A stretch of DNA of 64,000 nucleotides from Rikenellaceae bacterium. Lineage in GTDB: Bacteria > Bacteroidota > Bacteroidia > Bacteroidales > Rikenellaceae. The stretch lies in NCBI GenBank assembly GCA_015060165.1, contig SUZC01000009.1:1-64000 (forward strand), read 5' to 3'. The notes below the pieces were generated by a model, which had not been told where the DNA came from, ran no database searches, and saw nothing but the letters and a program-made list of their open reading frames with translations. Of the stretch, positions 51,352 through 60,471 are shown in pieces. The translations under genes were made by a program, and so were the position numbers. Position 1 is the first letter of the stretch; every line of letters starts with the position of its first letter.

Positions 51352-53010
51352 CTATCGCTGGAAAATATCCTTATACTTATAGATAAAGTATACCGGCGTA
51401 CAACTCCACGCGTGGCAATAACTATTCATCGGATAGTATTTATATGGAGACTTGTAATCGTCATTGGGGTCGTATACCTCCCAGAATGTATCAGCACCCT
51501 TGTTGACCATATCACCCCAATATGTGATAAGCATCTCGCGTGCACGCTCCTCCATTCCACTCTTGATCATTGCCTCGATGAGGTAGTGGTATGCATACGG
51601 AGAACCGATGTAGCAGGTCGAATCATCAGCCAACACATATTCCAAGGCACGGACAGCCTCCTTTTGGGTTAGGGTCTCCGAGAGAATCATCCACACCTGC
51701 GACAGATATGAGATCTGAGCATCGGGGCCCGACTTCACAACACCCAACTTCTTGTCGTAGAACATCGCACGTGAAGCCTTTCGCATATCCTTCACCACCT
51801 TTGGCCAGTCAGCGACCTCTCCCTCGCATCCAAGCATCTTAGCCAACTCGTAGCTCTGCTCGATGGCGAAAGTCATAAGGCCCTGCATCGAGGCGTGGCG
51901 ATCCAAATTATCCTTCCAATCGAATACCAACCACCACTCGGGCTGTTTCTTTACATCGTATACATTATCTTTCAAATATGTGCGAGCAAACTCCACCTGA
52001 TACTTCACCACGGGCCACAAATCCTCTGCCGTAGCTCTATCGCCGGTCTCCTTGAGATACTCCAACAGCGCCACACCATATAGCAAGCTATAGTCCATAC
52101 AGTTGACTCCAATCTTCGGACGCTCTGTGACGTGCTCATATACGGTAGCACGCAAGAATCCGTCATCAGAAGACATTCCTGCCAACAGATATAAGCAGCG
52201 GCGTGTAAGATCGTGGTTCTTATACGAATATGCGTTGGCCAAAGCCTCCAAATAGAGATCACCAATCCACAATCGCTGATCGCGCTTTGGGCCATCCTCA
52301 TATACGGTCTGCATACACTCGGCCAGAGTTTTCAAACCAATCTCGTTAATCTTCTTAATCATTGGATCGGTACCTTCGGCGAGTTCCGCAGCCTTGCCAC
52401 GAGCCGATGTTTCGGCACGGAAATTAAGGTCGGTGAATACAAAGTCGTAATACGACTGTGCCAACAACTCAATCTTCACATAGCGACAAGCTAATCGACG
52501 CTCAATCGTCACCTCGCTTGGCATACGCATTACGGTAATTATCTCGTCCTGCAACCATGCGCGGCTCAAGCTATTTGCAGGGCAGTCGTCAAAATTCGCA
52601 TTCAACTCACCTGGTACCTCGGCAAATGTAAACCTGAAACGTACAGGAGCGTCGGTTGGCATATCCATATCCTTCACTTTGAATGAGAAATATCCCGTAT
52701 AGTGATCACCCAAGTCGAGGATGACCTCCTTGCGAGACTTGAACGACTGAGTGTACAATACATCCACAGGCTCGTTGGTACGCTCCATGCGCCAACCCTG
52801 GAAAGCGTTCTTATCGGCCACACTACGCACGATAGCCACAGGCTTGATATCTTGACGGATAAGTTCCGGTTTACTCTCGGTTGCCTTCTGAATCCAACCA
52901 TCTCTTTTGTCGGCCCATCTTATGGGGCTCTCAGCATTTTGAGCCATCAACTGAGTTGTGAAACACACAGCTACAACTGCAAATAGGGTTTTTAACACTC
53001 TACTTTTCAT
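51352..53010 (-). CDS. Secreted GH78-like (alpha-L-rhamnosidase-related) protein
   Basis: 552 residues with a signal peptide (about 1-23). A beta-sandwich domain (about 80-200) leads into an alpha/alpha barrel. CMQTVYEDGPKRDQRLWIGD aligns by eye with the catalytic stretch of GH78, where an acidic Glu is common; here that place reads Gln. The later KGADTFWEVYDP supplies the second conserved Glu. The C-terminus has HAWSCTPVYFIYKY, the family's substrate-facing segment. It may be a rhamnosidase with changed chemistry or an inactive binding relative. It lies downstream of the DUF4435 gene with an 88-bp gap. Confidence 0.72.
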   Translation of the reverse strand: MKSRVLKTLFAVVAVCFTTQLMAQNAESPIRWADKRDGWIQKATESKPELIRQDIKPVAIVRSVADKNAFQGWRMERTNEPVDVLYTQSFKSRKEVILDLGDHYTGYFSFKVKDMDMPTDAPVRFRFTFAEVPGELNANFDDCPANSLSRAWLQDEIITVMRMPSEVTIERRLACRYVKIELLAQSYYDFVFTDLNFRAETSARGKAAELAEGTDPMIKKINEIGLKTLAECMQTVYEDGPKRDQRLWIGDLYLEALANAYSYKNHDLTRRCLYLLAGMSSDDGFLRATVYEHVTERPKIGVNCMDYSLLYGVALLEYLKETGDRATAEDLWPVVKYQVEFARTYLKDNVYDVKKQPEWWLVFDWKDNLDRHASMQGLMTFAIEQSYELAKMLGCEGEVADWPKVVKDMRKASRAMFYDKKLGVVKSGPDAQISYLSQVWMILSETLTQKEAVRALEYVLADDSTCYIGSPYAYHYLIEAMIKSGMEERAREMLITYWGDMVNKGADTFWEVYDPNDDYKSPYKYYPMNSYCHAWSCTPVYFIYKYKDIFQR

Positions 53011-53038
53011 ACTATATTTTTTAGGTTTAAAATTTTTG

Positions 53039-53046
53039 CAAAGATA
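53039..53046 (-). promoter_or_regulatory. -7 element of the GH78-like gene
   Basis: TATCTTTG on the minus strand, 28 bp before the start. The -33 box is not clear. Confidence 0.5.
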
Positions 53047-53098
53047 GGGTTATCTCAGCGCGTAATAACTTTTGCTTTTGATAAAAACAATTTTCGTT

Positions 53099-54247
53099 TT
53101 AACCTTTATCAGCCCGATTTTCAACAACGTTGTCGGGAGTGGGTTGTTGCTTGGTTTGCGGATTATTTCGATTCTTGCCAGACTCCTTCTGTGTATTTAT
53201 TCTGATTGAGTCGCGTCGGCCCTGCATTCGAGTAATGGTGCGTGTAAGATAATCCTGAATATCATTCTGCAATAGCGCATAAAGCGGGCACGAAGTGTAA
53301 TTCTCGTTATCGAGTAGCACATCTCGAATCGAACGTAGCGAATTGACATAGTTGCTCATCTCGTTTTTCAACGGGAGTCCCGTTTTGTTCGAAGAGTTAA
53401 TCTTATTAATCGACATAGTTCGCAACTTGTCGCAAACCGAATTGAGCATAATCATTACCACGTTATCCATCAGCGTGTGGCCGTGCATAAACAGATAGGT
53501 GTTTTCTGGTGTCACGCCTTTCTCCTGCAACCTTTCGGCAAATTCATCGAGCCCTCGCGCGATTTGTGGATGGTCGAGTTCGAGCCGTTTCAGTCTACGC
53601 GTAATGTTGCGTTCGAGCCACGCCAAAGTATCGGCACCGTTGTTCTCAACTTCCAAATATCCCAAACGCACTGCATTCTTGAAGTCGACTAGTGGCAAGG
53701 CCGACTGACAGGCCTGCTGAGCTGAATAGGAGTACCACAAGAACATAGGGTATATTATTCGTGAGTACTCGGCCATAAACTCCACGAAGTCGAATATATG
53801 GCTATCGTTTTTTGTCGCCTTCACACACACATTGTGCAACGATGGGGCGTAGCACAGATAGTTCTCTGTAGCGTAGGTGTAAGTGTGAAACATATACTCC
53901 GCGCTGTTGATGATGGCCGACTGCTCGGTCCTGTCGCCAAACAGATAGTCGAAATCGGAGTCAACACAAAGCAACATCTCCTCCCCTGATTGGGGAATCA
54001 TCGACATCAACACCTTTTTTCCTTTTGGCAGGTCCTCGCGATTTGGCACAGAGATCTCGAAACGCAGAAATGGATTATCGAAATGGTCGAAAATACCTCG
54101 CCAGAAGGCCACATCCTCGTAGCCTTCGACAAAGACCTTCACAACGCGGCGACCATCATCGAGCGGTTTAGGCAGAAGCATCTCGCTCTGATAACGATGC
54201 CATTGTTGGGCCTCATTTTTCAATTTTTCGATTGTTGCTCGTTTCAT
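53099..54247 (-). CDS. DUF4435 (TOPRIM-like) protein without an ATPase partner
   Basis: 382 residues. KVFVEGYEDVAFWRGIF carries the TOPRIM Glu (E41), and MLLCVDSDFDYLFGD carries D96, D98 and D100, the metal-binding acidic set. The middle is helical and hydrophobic, and the C-terminal tail is basic and Gln/Asn-rich (QTKQQPTPDNVVENRADKG). DUF4435 occurs as the effector of the PARIS defence system beside an ATPase and in OLD-like nucleases. Here both neighbours are unrelated, so it may be a stand-alone nuclease or a housekeeping member. Confidence 0.72.
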   Translation of the reverse strand: MKRATIEKLKNEAQQWHRYQSEMLLPKPLDDGRRVVKVFVEGYEDVAFWRGIFDHFDNPFLRFEISVPNREDLPKGKKVLMSMIPQSGEEMLLCVDSDFDYLFGDRTEQSAIINSAEYMFHTYTYATENYLCYAPSLHNVCVKATKNDSHIFDFVEFMAEYSRIIYPMFLWYSYSAQQACQSALPLVDFKNAVRLGYLEVENNGADTLAWLERNITRRLKRLELDHPQIARGLDEFAERLQEKGVTPENTYLFMHGHTLMDNVVMIMLNSVCDKLRTMSINKINSSNKTGLPLKNEMSNYVNSLRSIRDVLLDNENYTSCPLYALLQNDIQDYLTRTITRMQGRRDSIRINTQKESGKNRNNPQTKQQPTPDNVVENRADKG

Positions 54248-54249
54248 AA

Positions 54250-54281
54250 TTTGTTGTAAATATAATAAAATAGTAAATTTG
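54250..54281 (+). promoter_or_regulatory. Promoter of the SUI1 operon
   Basis: TTTG (54250-54253), 20 nt, TAAATTTG (54274-54281). Confidence 0.7.
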
Positions 54282-54405
54282 CACCAAACATTAACCGACG
54301 TTTTGCCACATTAATACCGAAAACCGACTATTTTTTGATGCCTAAACGCCCTATTTGGGGATGGAAGCGAGATGGCAAAACGACAAGCAAACAAACAGAA
54401 ACAGT

Positions 54406-54747
54406 ATGAGCGACTGGAAACAACGACTCGGTATGGTCTATTCGACCAATCCCGATTTTGAATATACCACACAGGAACCCGAGCAAGCCGAAACCCTTCC
54501 TCCTTCGCAGCAGAATCTGCGCGTATGGCTCGACCGTAAGCAGCGTGGTGGCAAGCAGGTAACGCTGGTAAAGGGCTTTGTGGGTAGCGACGACGACCTT
54601 GCAGAGTTAGGCCGTATGCTCAAAAGTCGTTGCGGAGTGGGTGGTTCAGCCAAGGATGGTGAGATTATCATTCAAGGAGACCATCGCGACCGCGTAATAG
54701 AGCTTCTTGAGGCTGCGGGGTATCGCTGCAAAAAGGCCGGCAGTTAA
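54406..54747 (+). CDS. SUI1/eIF1-family protein (YciH-like)
   Basis: 113 residues from the ATG at 54406; the longer frame adds a non-conserved N-terminus. The SUI1 domain covers about 40-113: LRVWLDRKQRGGKQVTLVKGF, then LKSRCGVGGSAKDGEIIIQGDH and VIELLEAAGYRCKKAG. In bacteria these proteins bind the ribosome and can affect start-codon choice. The metalloprotease-like gene starts 37 bp later and may be co-transcribed. Confidence 0.9.
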   Translation: MSDWKQRLGMVYSTNPDFEYTTQEPEQAETLPPSQQNLRVWLDRKQRGGKQVTLVKGFVGSDDDLAELGRMLKSRCGVGGSAKDGEIIIQGDHRDRVIELLEAAGYRCKKAGS

Positions 54748-54784
54748 TCTTTATGCCCCACCGAGATATTTGGAATTTTTCGAT

Positions 54785-57772
54785 ATGCGACAGCGACTCT
54801 TTACATATCTGATGATTACCGTCGTGGCACTCTTTGTGGTCCAACGGGTCGAAGCCCAGTATTATAGTTGGGGCGCCGACCCTGCGCGCTTCAAATGGAA
54901 TGTTGCATCGACCGACAATGTAAAGGTCATCTATCCACGACATACCGAACAGATTGGCCTTTCGACACTATATTTCGCCAATCGACTGTATCCCTACATA
55001 TCGTACGGGTTCAAGCGTCCTCCACTCGAATTGCCGTTTGTAGTTCACCCAGAGAATATGCGTTCCAACGGACTCGTCATGTGGTTGCCTAAGCGTATTG
55101 AGTTCCTCTCATCGCCAGCCATCGATAGCTACTCAATGCCTTGGATCAAACAGCTTGTTGCCCACGAATATCGCCACGCGGCGCAATACCAAAATCTCAA
55201 CGTAGGATTTGTCAAATTTTTGAGCTATCTGTTAGGTCAGCAGGGTTCTACCATCGGATTGGTATATATGCCATTATGGATGATGGAGGGCGACGCCACG
55301 ATGTTCGAAACCGAAGCCTCATCGTTTGGCCGAGGCAAGCAGCCCCGCTTTACGTTGGAGTTCCGAGCTATGGGCGATATAGCGAGCAAATACCGCAATA
55401 TGGATAAATTCTTCTGCGGCTCATACCGCGACTTTATCCCCGACCATTACCAGCTTGGATATCAGATGGTTGCTCACGGCAATCACATCACGGGCCGAGT
55501 TATGGCCAATGATATGGCAGCCTATGGCCCACGCCATCCGTGGACCATCATCTCTGAGAATTGGCGTATGAAACGACTCTTTGGTTTCAGCACACACGAT
55601 CTCTTTGAATCAACTTTTAACACTTTGGTCGAGTATTGGAATTCGTTGCCCAAGCTCGATAATAGTAGCATGATGTTGCCATCGCCGCGCACCACGAGCT
55701 ACACCACATATCGCTATCCCGTAGGTATCTCTCGCGATAAAATCCTTTTATTGAAAGAGGATTTCGACACTCCGTCACATTTCGTAATGCTCAACCCCTC
55801 GACCGGAGTCGAGCAGCGACTCTCCTTCACAGGGTCTGTAGCCACACGTCCAGCCTACGACGCCTCATCAGAGAGAGTTTATTGGACTGAGTATCGCCGT
55901 AGCAATATGTTCCAGCAGAAGGTGACCTCCACCCTTTGCTATATGGATCTTGACAAACAACGACCTCGTACGGTAGGCTCTCGCCGACAGAATATCTTAT
56001 ATCCCACACCCGATCAGAAGGGAGGTTTGGCGTGGGTGCAATATTCCCCGCAGGGCATCTATTCGCTACATTACCGCGATAAGCAGGGTATTGAGCGCAT
56101 ATCGTCGCTCCCCTTCGGCCAGGAGATTCACTCTCTGGCGTGGGATGATCTCACCCAGCGATTCTACTGCATTGTTACCGCCGACGAGGGTATGTGGATT
56201 GCCCGCAGTGGCGAGCAAGGCGATATCCGCAAGGCTTTAGAGCCTGTAACGCGCCCAGCCTACATTACCATCAGCGACCTGCGAGCCGCCGATGGCAAAC
56301 TCTATTTCGGCTCTATCGCATCGGGTCGCGACGAGGTTCATTATCTGGATTTGGAGAGCGGCAAAGAGTATCAGCTCACCGAGTCGACCTATGGCTCGTT
56401 CTCACCAGCCACTGCAGCCGACGATATGGTAGTGATGACCACCTACGACTCTATGGGTTACCATCCTGCTATACAAAATATCAAAAAAAGTATCCGCGAG
56501 GTGGAGTATTCGGCTCTGCCCAGCGATATCCTGTTGCCCAAACGCAGGGGATGGAATGTAATTAATCTTGACTCCATTCCAATAGCCTCGATCGACACTA
56601 CGCAGACCAATCTGCCACGCCGTGAACGACGCTACGGCAAAGCATTGCACCAATTCAACTTTCATAGTTGGGCACCTCTTTCGTATGACCCATTCGGGCT
56701 GAGCGAGGAGGGTACAATCGTGATGAATGCAGGCGCAACCTTGATGACGCAGAATCTACTCTCGTCGTTGCAGGGATTTTTCACATACGGGTACGGCCGG
56801 AAGGAGGGGCATATCTTCAAGACCTCGTTGAGATACTATGGTTTAGGCCCTACCATCAGCTTCAATGCCTCGTACGGAGGTAGTCAGAATATCTATCCGA
56901 TTTATGTCTACAACCCCGAAAAGCACGCTATCGAATTCCCGATTGCTCCGACTCGCGGAAAATACTATTCGGTTGGCTTGGATGTCTCGTTCCCGCTCCT
57001 CTTCCAGCGCGGATATCATACTCGCTATCTTATCCTGAATATGGAGGGCAACTATTCGAATGGCCTTGTCGCCAATACGGGTCGTCTGAAATTCGATGAC
57101 AGCATCAGCAATGTGGCTACTATCGGATATAGCGAGGGTTTGTATCTGACCTCATTCTCTGTTGGATTCCAGGATATGGTAGCCCGATCGCATCGTGACT
57201 TCGCACCGCCTTGGGGCGTGGTAGCAACAGCCAACTATGCGATAAATCCTGCCAATGGAAGTTTTAGCGACCTTTTGGCATTCTACACAAAATTCTACAC
57301 CCCCGGATTCTTTGCCCACAATAGTTTCAATGTGGCGTTGGCTTATCAGACATCGATTGGCGGATTCAAGAATCAGGATGCACTATCGGCGCTTACCTTT
57401 AAATCGTCAAATCTGCTCCTCCGCGGATTCGATTCATCGCAAATCGAGAATAACCACTATATGGCAGCCTCGTTCAACTATCAATTCCCTATCTGTTACC
57501 CCGATGGTGGAATCCGAGGCATATTCTATCTGAAGCGTATGCGAATGAATTTGGGATTCGATGTGGCCCAATATAAGCGTTCGACCATCGACCGCCCCAA
57601 TGATATGATTCGCTACGATTGGCATCGTCTGAATTCTTGGGGTGGAGATTTGATCTTCGACCTTAACATCCTGAGCCAACCCGCCTCGGCAACCACAGCG
57701 CTGAAACTCTCGTTCTATCGACCCAGCGAGGGCGGATTCTACTTCTCGGCAGGTGTCGAGTTGCCATTCTAA
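54785..57772 (+). CDS. Outer-membrane protein with N-terminal zinc-protease-like domain
   Basis: 995 residues from the ATG at 54785, which gives a signal peptide ending at VEA. Residues about 30-260 have HEYRH (127-131) and, 37 residues on, WMMEGDATMFE (E168), the HExxH ... E pattern of peptidase MA-like gluzincins. The middle (about 300-610) has repeated YWTEY, LAWVQYSPQGIYSL and LYFGSIASGRDEVHYLDL units, like a beta propeller. The last about 350 residues are alternating strands ending in GVELPF, as in outer-membrane barrels. It is an unrecognised family by name. A membrane-anchored surface or periplasmic protease is a reasonable reading. Confidence 0.72.
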   Translation: MRQRLFTYLMITVVALFVVQRVEAQYYSWGADPARFKWNVASTDNVKVIYPRHTEQIGLSTLYFANRLYPYISYGFKRPPLELPFVVHPENMRSNGLVMWLPKRIEFLSSPAIDSYSMPWIKQLVAHEYRHAAQYQNLNVGFVKFLSYLLGQQGSTIGLVYMPLWMMEGDATMFETEASSFGRGKQPRFTLEFRAMGDIASKYRNMDKFFCGSYRDFIPDHYQLGYQMVAHGNHITGRVMANDMAAYGPRHPWTIISENWRMKRLFGFSTHDLFESTFNTLVEYWNSLPKLDNSSMMLPSPRTTSYTTYRYPVGISRDKILLLKEDFDTPSHFVMLNPSTGVEQRLSFTGSVATRPAYDASSERVYWTEYRRSNMFQQKVTSTLCYMDLDKQRPRTVGSRRQNILYPTPDQKGGLAWVQYSPQGIYSLHYRDKQGIERISSLPFGQEIHSLAWDDLTQRFYCIVTADEGMWIARSGEQGDIRKALEPVTRPAYITISDLRAADGKLYFGSIASGRDEVHYLDLESGKEYQLTESTYGSFSPATAADDMVVMTTYDSMGYHPAIQNIKKSIREVEYSALPSDILLPKRRGWNVINLDSIPIASIDTTQTNLPRRERRYGKALHQFNFHSWAPLSYDPFGLSEEGTIVMNAGATLMTQNLLSSLQGFFTYGYGRKEGHIFKTSLRYYGLGPTISFNASYGGSQNIYPIYVYNPEKHAIEFPIAPTRGKYYSVGLDVSFPLLFQRGYHTRYLILNMEGNYSNGLVANTGRLKFDDSISNVATIGYSEGLYLTSFSVGFQDMVARSHRDFAPPWGVVATANYAINPANGSFSDLLAFYTKFYTPGFFAHNSFNVALAYQTSIGGFKNQDALSALTFKSSNLLLRGFDSSQIENNHYMAASFNYQFPICYPDGGIRGIFYLKRMRMNLGFDVAQYKRSTIDRPNDMIRYDWHRLNSWGGDLIFDLNILSQPASATTALKLSFYRPSEGGFYFSAGVELPF

Positions 57773-57836
57773 TTCAGAGGAACACGGCCTGAACGAATAA
57801 CCGCCAAGTAATAACACAACCAAAACCTTAAACAAA

Positions 57837-60356
57837 ATGAGAAAACGCAGCAGTTCGATTTACATAATAGCCACTCTGCTATTATTGTTGGTAAATAGCA
57901 CCGACGCTTTTGCCGCCAAAAGGAAGGTCTACATGAGTTATATACTCCACGGCAATATGAACTACGACCGTTATGTACGCCCCACCATATGGCGTGATTT
58001 CCCTATCATCTACGACAATCTGCTGGATTTTATGGACGAACACCCCGACTTCAAGGGGCAACTACAATTCTCAGGTCAAACCCTGAACTCGATGCGACAA
58101 GCCGCGCCCGAAGTTTTGGAGCATGCGATGAAGATTCACAAGCGAGGACAACTCAACTTCACTGGAACATTTTACTCGGAACCTGTGAATGTGAACATGG
58201 ACGGCGAGACTAATTACCGCTGTGCGTGGCTCGGCACCAAGATTGTCGAAGACTTTGTTGGGCAGACCGATGGATTCTACTTGCAGGAGCGTGCATATCA
58301 CCCTCAGCTCCCATGGATATTAAACAATGCCAATGTTTCGTGGACTCCCGTTATTACGGGTGATGATTCATACTTCCCCTTCCGTCTGCAAGGAATGGAT
58401 GGCTCGGTATCGGTGTGTGTGCCCATCACTCGCCAACACATAATTGAGAAGATTAAATCTGCTCCAGAAAATAGCTTGGTCGTCATCGAGGAGGACTATG
58501 AAATCCCATCGAGTTTCACCAACACATACAGCTCTATAGCCAAATTCAATGCCGAGAATGATGAAATCGAGGTTGAGTGGATTACCGTGAAGGAATATAT
58601 CCAGAAATTTGGAATTAAGGAGCTGAGATATGTTGACCACTCGGCAAAAGCCACCAATCGCGATAATGGCACCTACTCTCGTTGGACTGCGGATCCCCTC
58701 GATATTATAGTTCAGAATCACACCAATCGAGCGATGGCAGATTTCAGAAGCGCCAAGATGATAAACGCTCTAATGAACTACCATTACAAACACCCTATCG
58801 ACGAGCCTTACTCATCGTCTGATGTATCGTTGATAGAAGACCCGCTCATCTGGAATATTGAAAGAGCTGAGCTCTATCCCGATGTAGAGCCCAAATATCT
58901 GGCACGCAACGGCTCAACCACTCTACTCAGTAAGGCCGAGCATCTACTTCTATGGGCCGTAAATAGTGATTCCAAAGGGTGGTTCCCGCTCTATGAGAAG
59001 CGCAGAGAGCGCATCAACTCTTTTGAAAATTGCAGCAATTTATCCCAAGCGCTAATCCACAAGGGAATGGATTGGATTGGTAGCCAAATCAAGCTTTCGG
59101 GTTACGACAAATACTTTATGGTGTGCAACTTGGAGCCACAACGTCATAAAACAGTATCGATTCAAACAGAACAGCCCTATGAGTTTTTCGACTATGAAAG
59201 TGGCCAAAAGTTAAATAGCCAAACTCTTAATATTGGCGGCAAGTACTCTGCCAATATTCAAGTTTCGCTACCCTCATACGGCTATACAGTTGTGGCGGCT
59301 AAGCGTTGCCAAAATATCGAACGAGCAGAATGGCAAGAGGGAAACACGATCACCGCCGGCAACATAACCCTTACAGCCCAAGACGATAAGATTACTCTAA
59401 AAAATGAGTCGCAAAGTGTTGATATATCGTTTGACTCATTCCAAATCAAGGCGTTGGCCGAGGTGACAAGTGGCACAGACGATAGTCAGTGGCGCGATGC
59501 CAAAGAGTATGGCACACCTCGCATAAGCATAAAAGAGGGACTCTACCCCCAACTTCGCGTAGAGCGCCAATTGGATTGGTTGTTACATGTGCAGCAAATA
59601 TACACCATAACAAACGGGCATATTGTCTGCGATGTTAGATTTGTATTTCCACATCCTACTCTGATTCGCAAAGTTGGTGAGGCCAAAGGTACTACATTTG
59701 ATCCTCGAGGTTTGAATATGCTCTTCAAGACCAATCAAAGCGCAGAGGTTTACTACGATATCCCCTTTGGCATATCCCACTACGCACAACCAGGCGAGAG
59801 CTATTTCTGTCCGCTCAGCACATGCTTCCTACAAAATCAAAATGGAGGATTTGTGGTGTCGCCTCAAACTGGCGAACAGGCCTTTGCTGTAAATGCCGAC
59901 ACCGGCCAAATGACTCTGTTCTTGGGTGCATCAACCACTTCAGGTCCTATTAGTGAAGTCTATATGACCATCAATAAAAATTCAGTGAATCACCACACGT
60001 CTTGGTATTCCGAACCATTCCATGGGGAGTATTCTCACCAAATTGTACTTCACTCTTATGAGGGCGATTGGCGAGATGCACATATTCCATCTCTCTTCAG
60101 AAGTTTCACTCAGCCCGTTTATGTGCGTGAGTGCCATTCGCAGAGCCGCAAAGGTAAACTGCCTGCCAGCGACTCTTGGATTGAGTTATCACAACCCAAT
60201 ATCGAGATTACATCGATTGACACTACTGCCGATGGCACAGAGCTTAGAATCAACGAGAAAGAGGGACGTGAATGCGAGGCTAAAATAAAAGTTGGTAAAA
60301 CGAACATCAACCTCCCCATCAAGGCCTATGGCATAGAAACGCACAAAATGCAATAA
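57837..60356 (+). CDS. Secreted GH57/GH38-like glycoside hydrolase
   Basis: 839 residues with a signal peptide (about 1-27). The N-terminus VYMSYILHGNMNYDRYV, then LQFSGQTLNSMRQAAPEVL and GQLNFTGTFYSEP, matches the (beta/alpha)7 barrel shared by GH57 and GH38. FYLQERAYHPQLPWIL contains a Glu in the place of the GH57 nucleophile. The second half is beta-rich, with SVDISFDSFQIKALAEVTSG and a C-terminal immunoglobulin-like part. The substrate is unknown; alpha-linked glucan or mannan is possible. It follows the protease-like gene by 64 bp. Confidence 0.65.
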   Translation: MRKRSSSIYIIATLLLLLVNSTDAFAAKRKVYMSYILHGNMNYDRYVRPTIWRDFPIIYDNLLDFMDEHPDFKGQLQFSGQTLNSMRQAAPEVLEHAMKIHKRGQLNFTGTFYSEPVNVNMDGETNYRCAWLGTKIVEDFVGQTDGFYLQERAYHPQLPWILNNANVSWTPVITGDDSYFPFRLQGMDGSVSVCVPITRQHIIEKIKSAPENSLVVIEEDYEIPSSFTNTYSSIAKFNAENDEIEVEWITVKEYIQKFGIKELRYVDHSAKATNRDNGTYSRWTADPLDIIVQNHTNRAMADFRSAKMINALMNYHYKHPIDEPYSSSDVSLIEDPLIWNIERAELYPDVEPKYLARNGSTTLLSKAEHLLLWAVNSDSKGWFPLYEKRRERINSFENCSNLSQALIHKGMDWIGSQIKLSGYDKYFMVCNLEPQRHKTVSIQTEQPYEFFDYESGQKLNSQTLNIGGKYSANIQVSLPSYGYTVVAAKRCQNIERAEWQEGNTITAGNITLTAQDDKITLKNESQSVDISFDSFQIKALAEVTSGTDDSQWRDAKEYGTPRISIKEGLYPQLRVERQLDWLLHVQQIYTITNGHIVCDVRFVFPHPTLIRKVGEAKGTTFDPRGLNMLFKTNQSAEVYYDIPFGISHYAQPGESYFCPLSTCFLQNQNGGFVVSPQTGEQAFAVNADTGQMTLFLGASTTSGPISEVYMTINKNSVNHHTSWYSEPFHGEYSHQIVLHSYEGDWRDAHIPSLFRSFTQPVYVRECHSQSRKGKLPASDSWIELSQPNIEITSIDTTADGTELRINEKEGRECEAKIKVGKTNINLPIKAYGIETHKMQ

Positions 60357-60411
60357 TCGGAGCTATTGGCAAGTGTAAAATAGGCTAAATGAGCGATTAA
60401 CTGACATATAT

Positions 60412-60442
60412 TTTGTCAAATGAGAAATAATTCATACCTTTA
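60412..60442 (+). promoter_or_regulatory. Promoter of the PBP1A gene
   Basis: TTTG (60412-60415), 19 nt, TACCTTTA (60435-60442). It deviates from consensus only in the last base. Confidence 0.7.
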
Positions 60443-60471
60443 TCCGTTTATAGTTGCAAAAGATAGAAAAG

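Noticed and set aside
53099..54247. PARIS defence system
   Set aside because: The required AriA ATPase is not present; neighbours are a glycosidase-like gene and SUI1.
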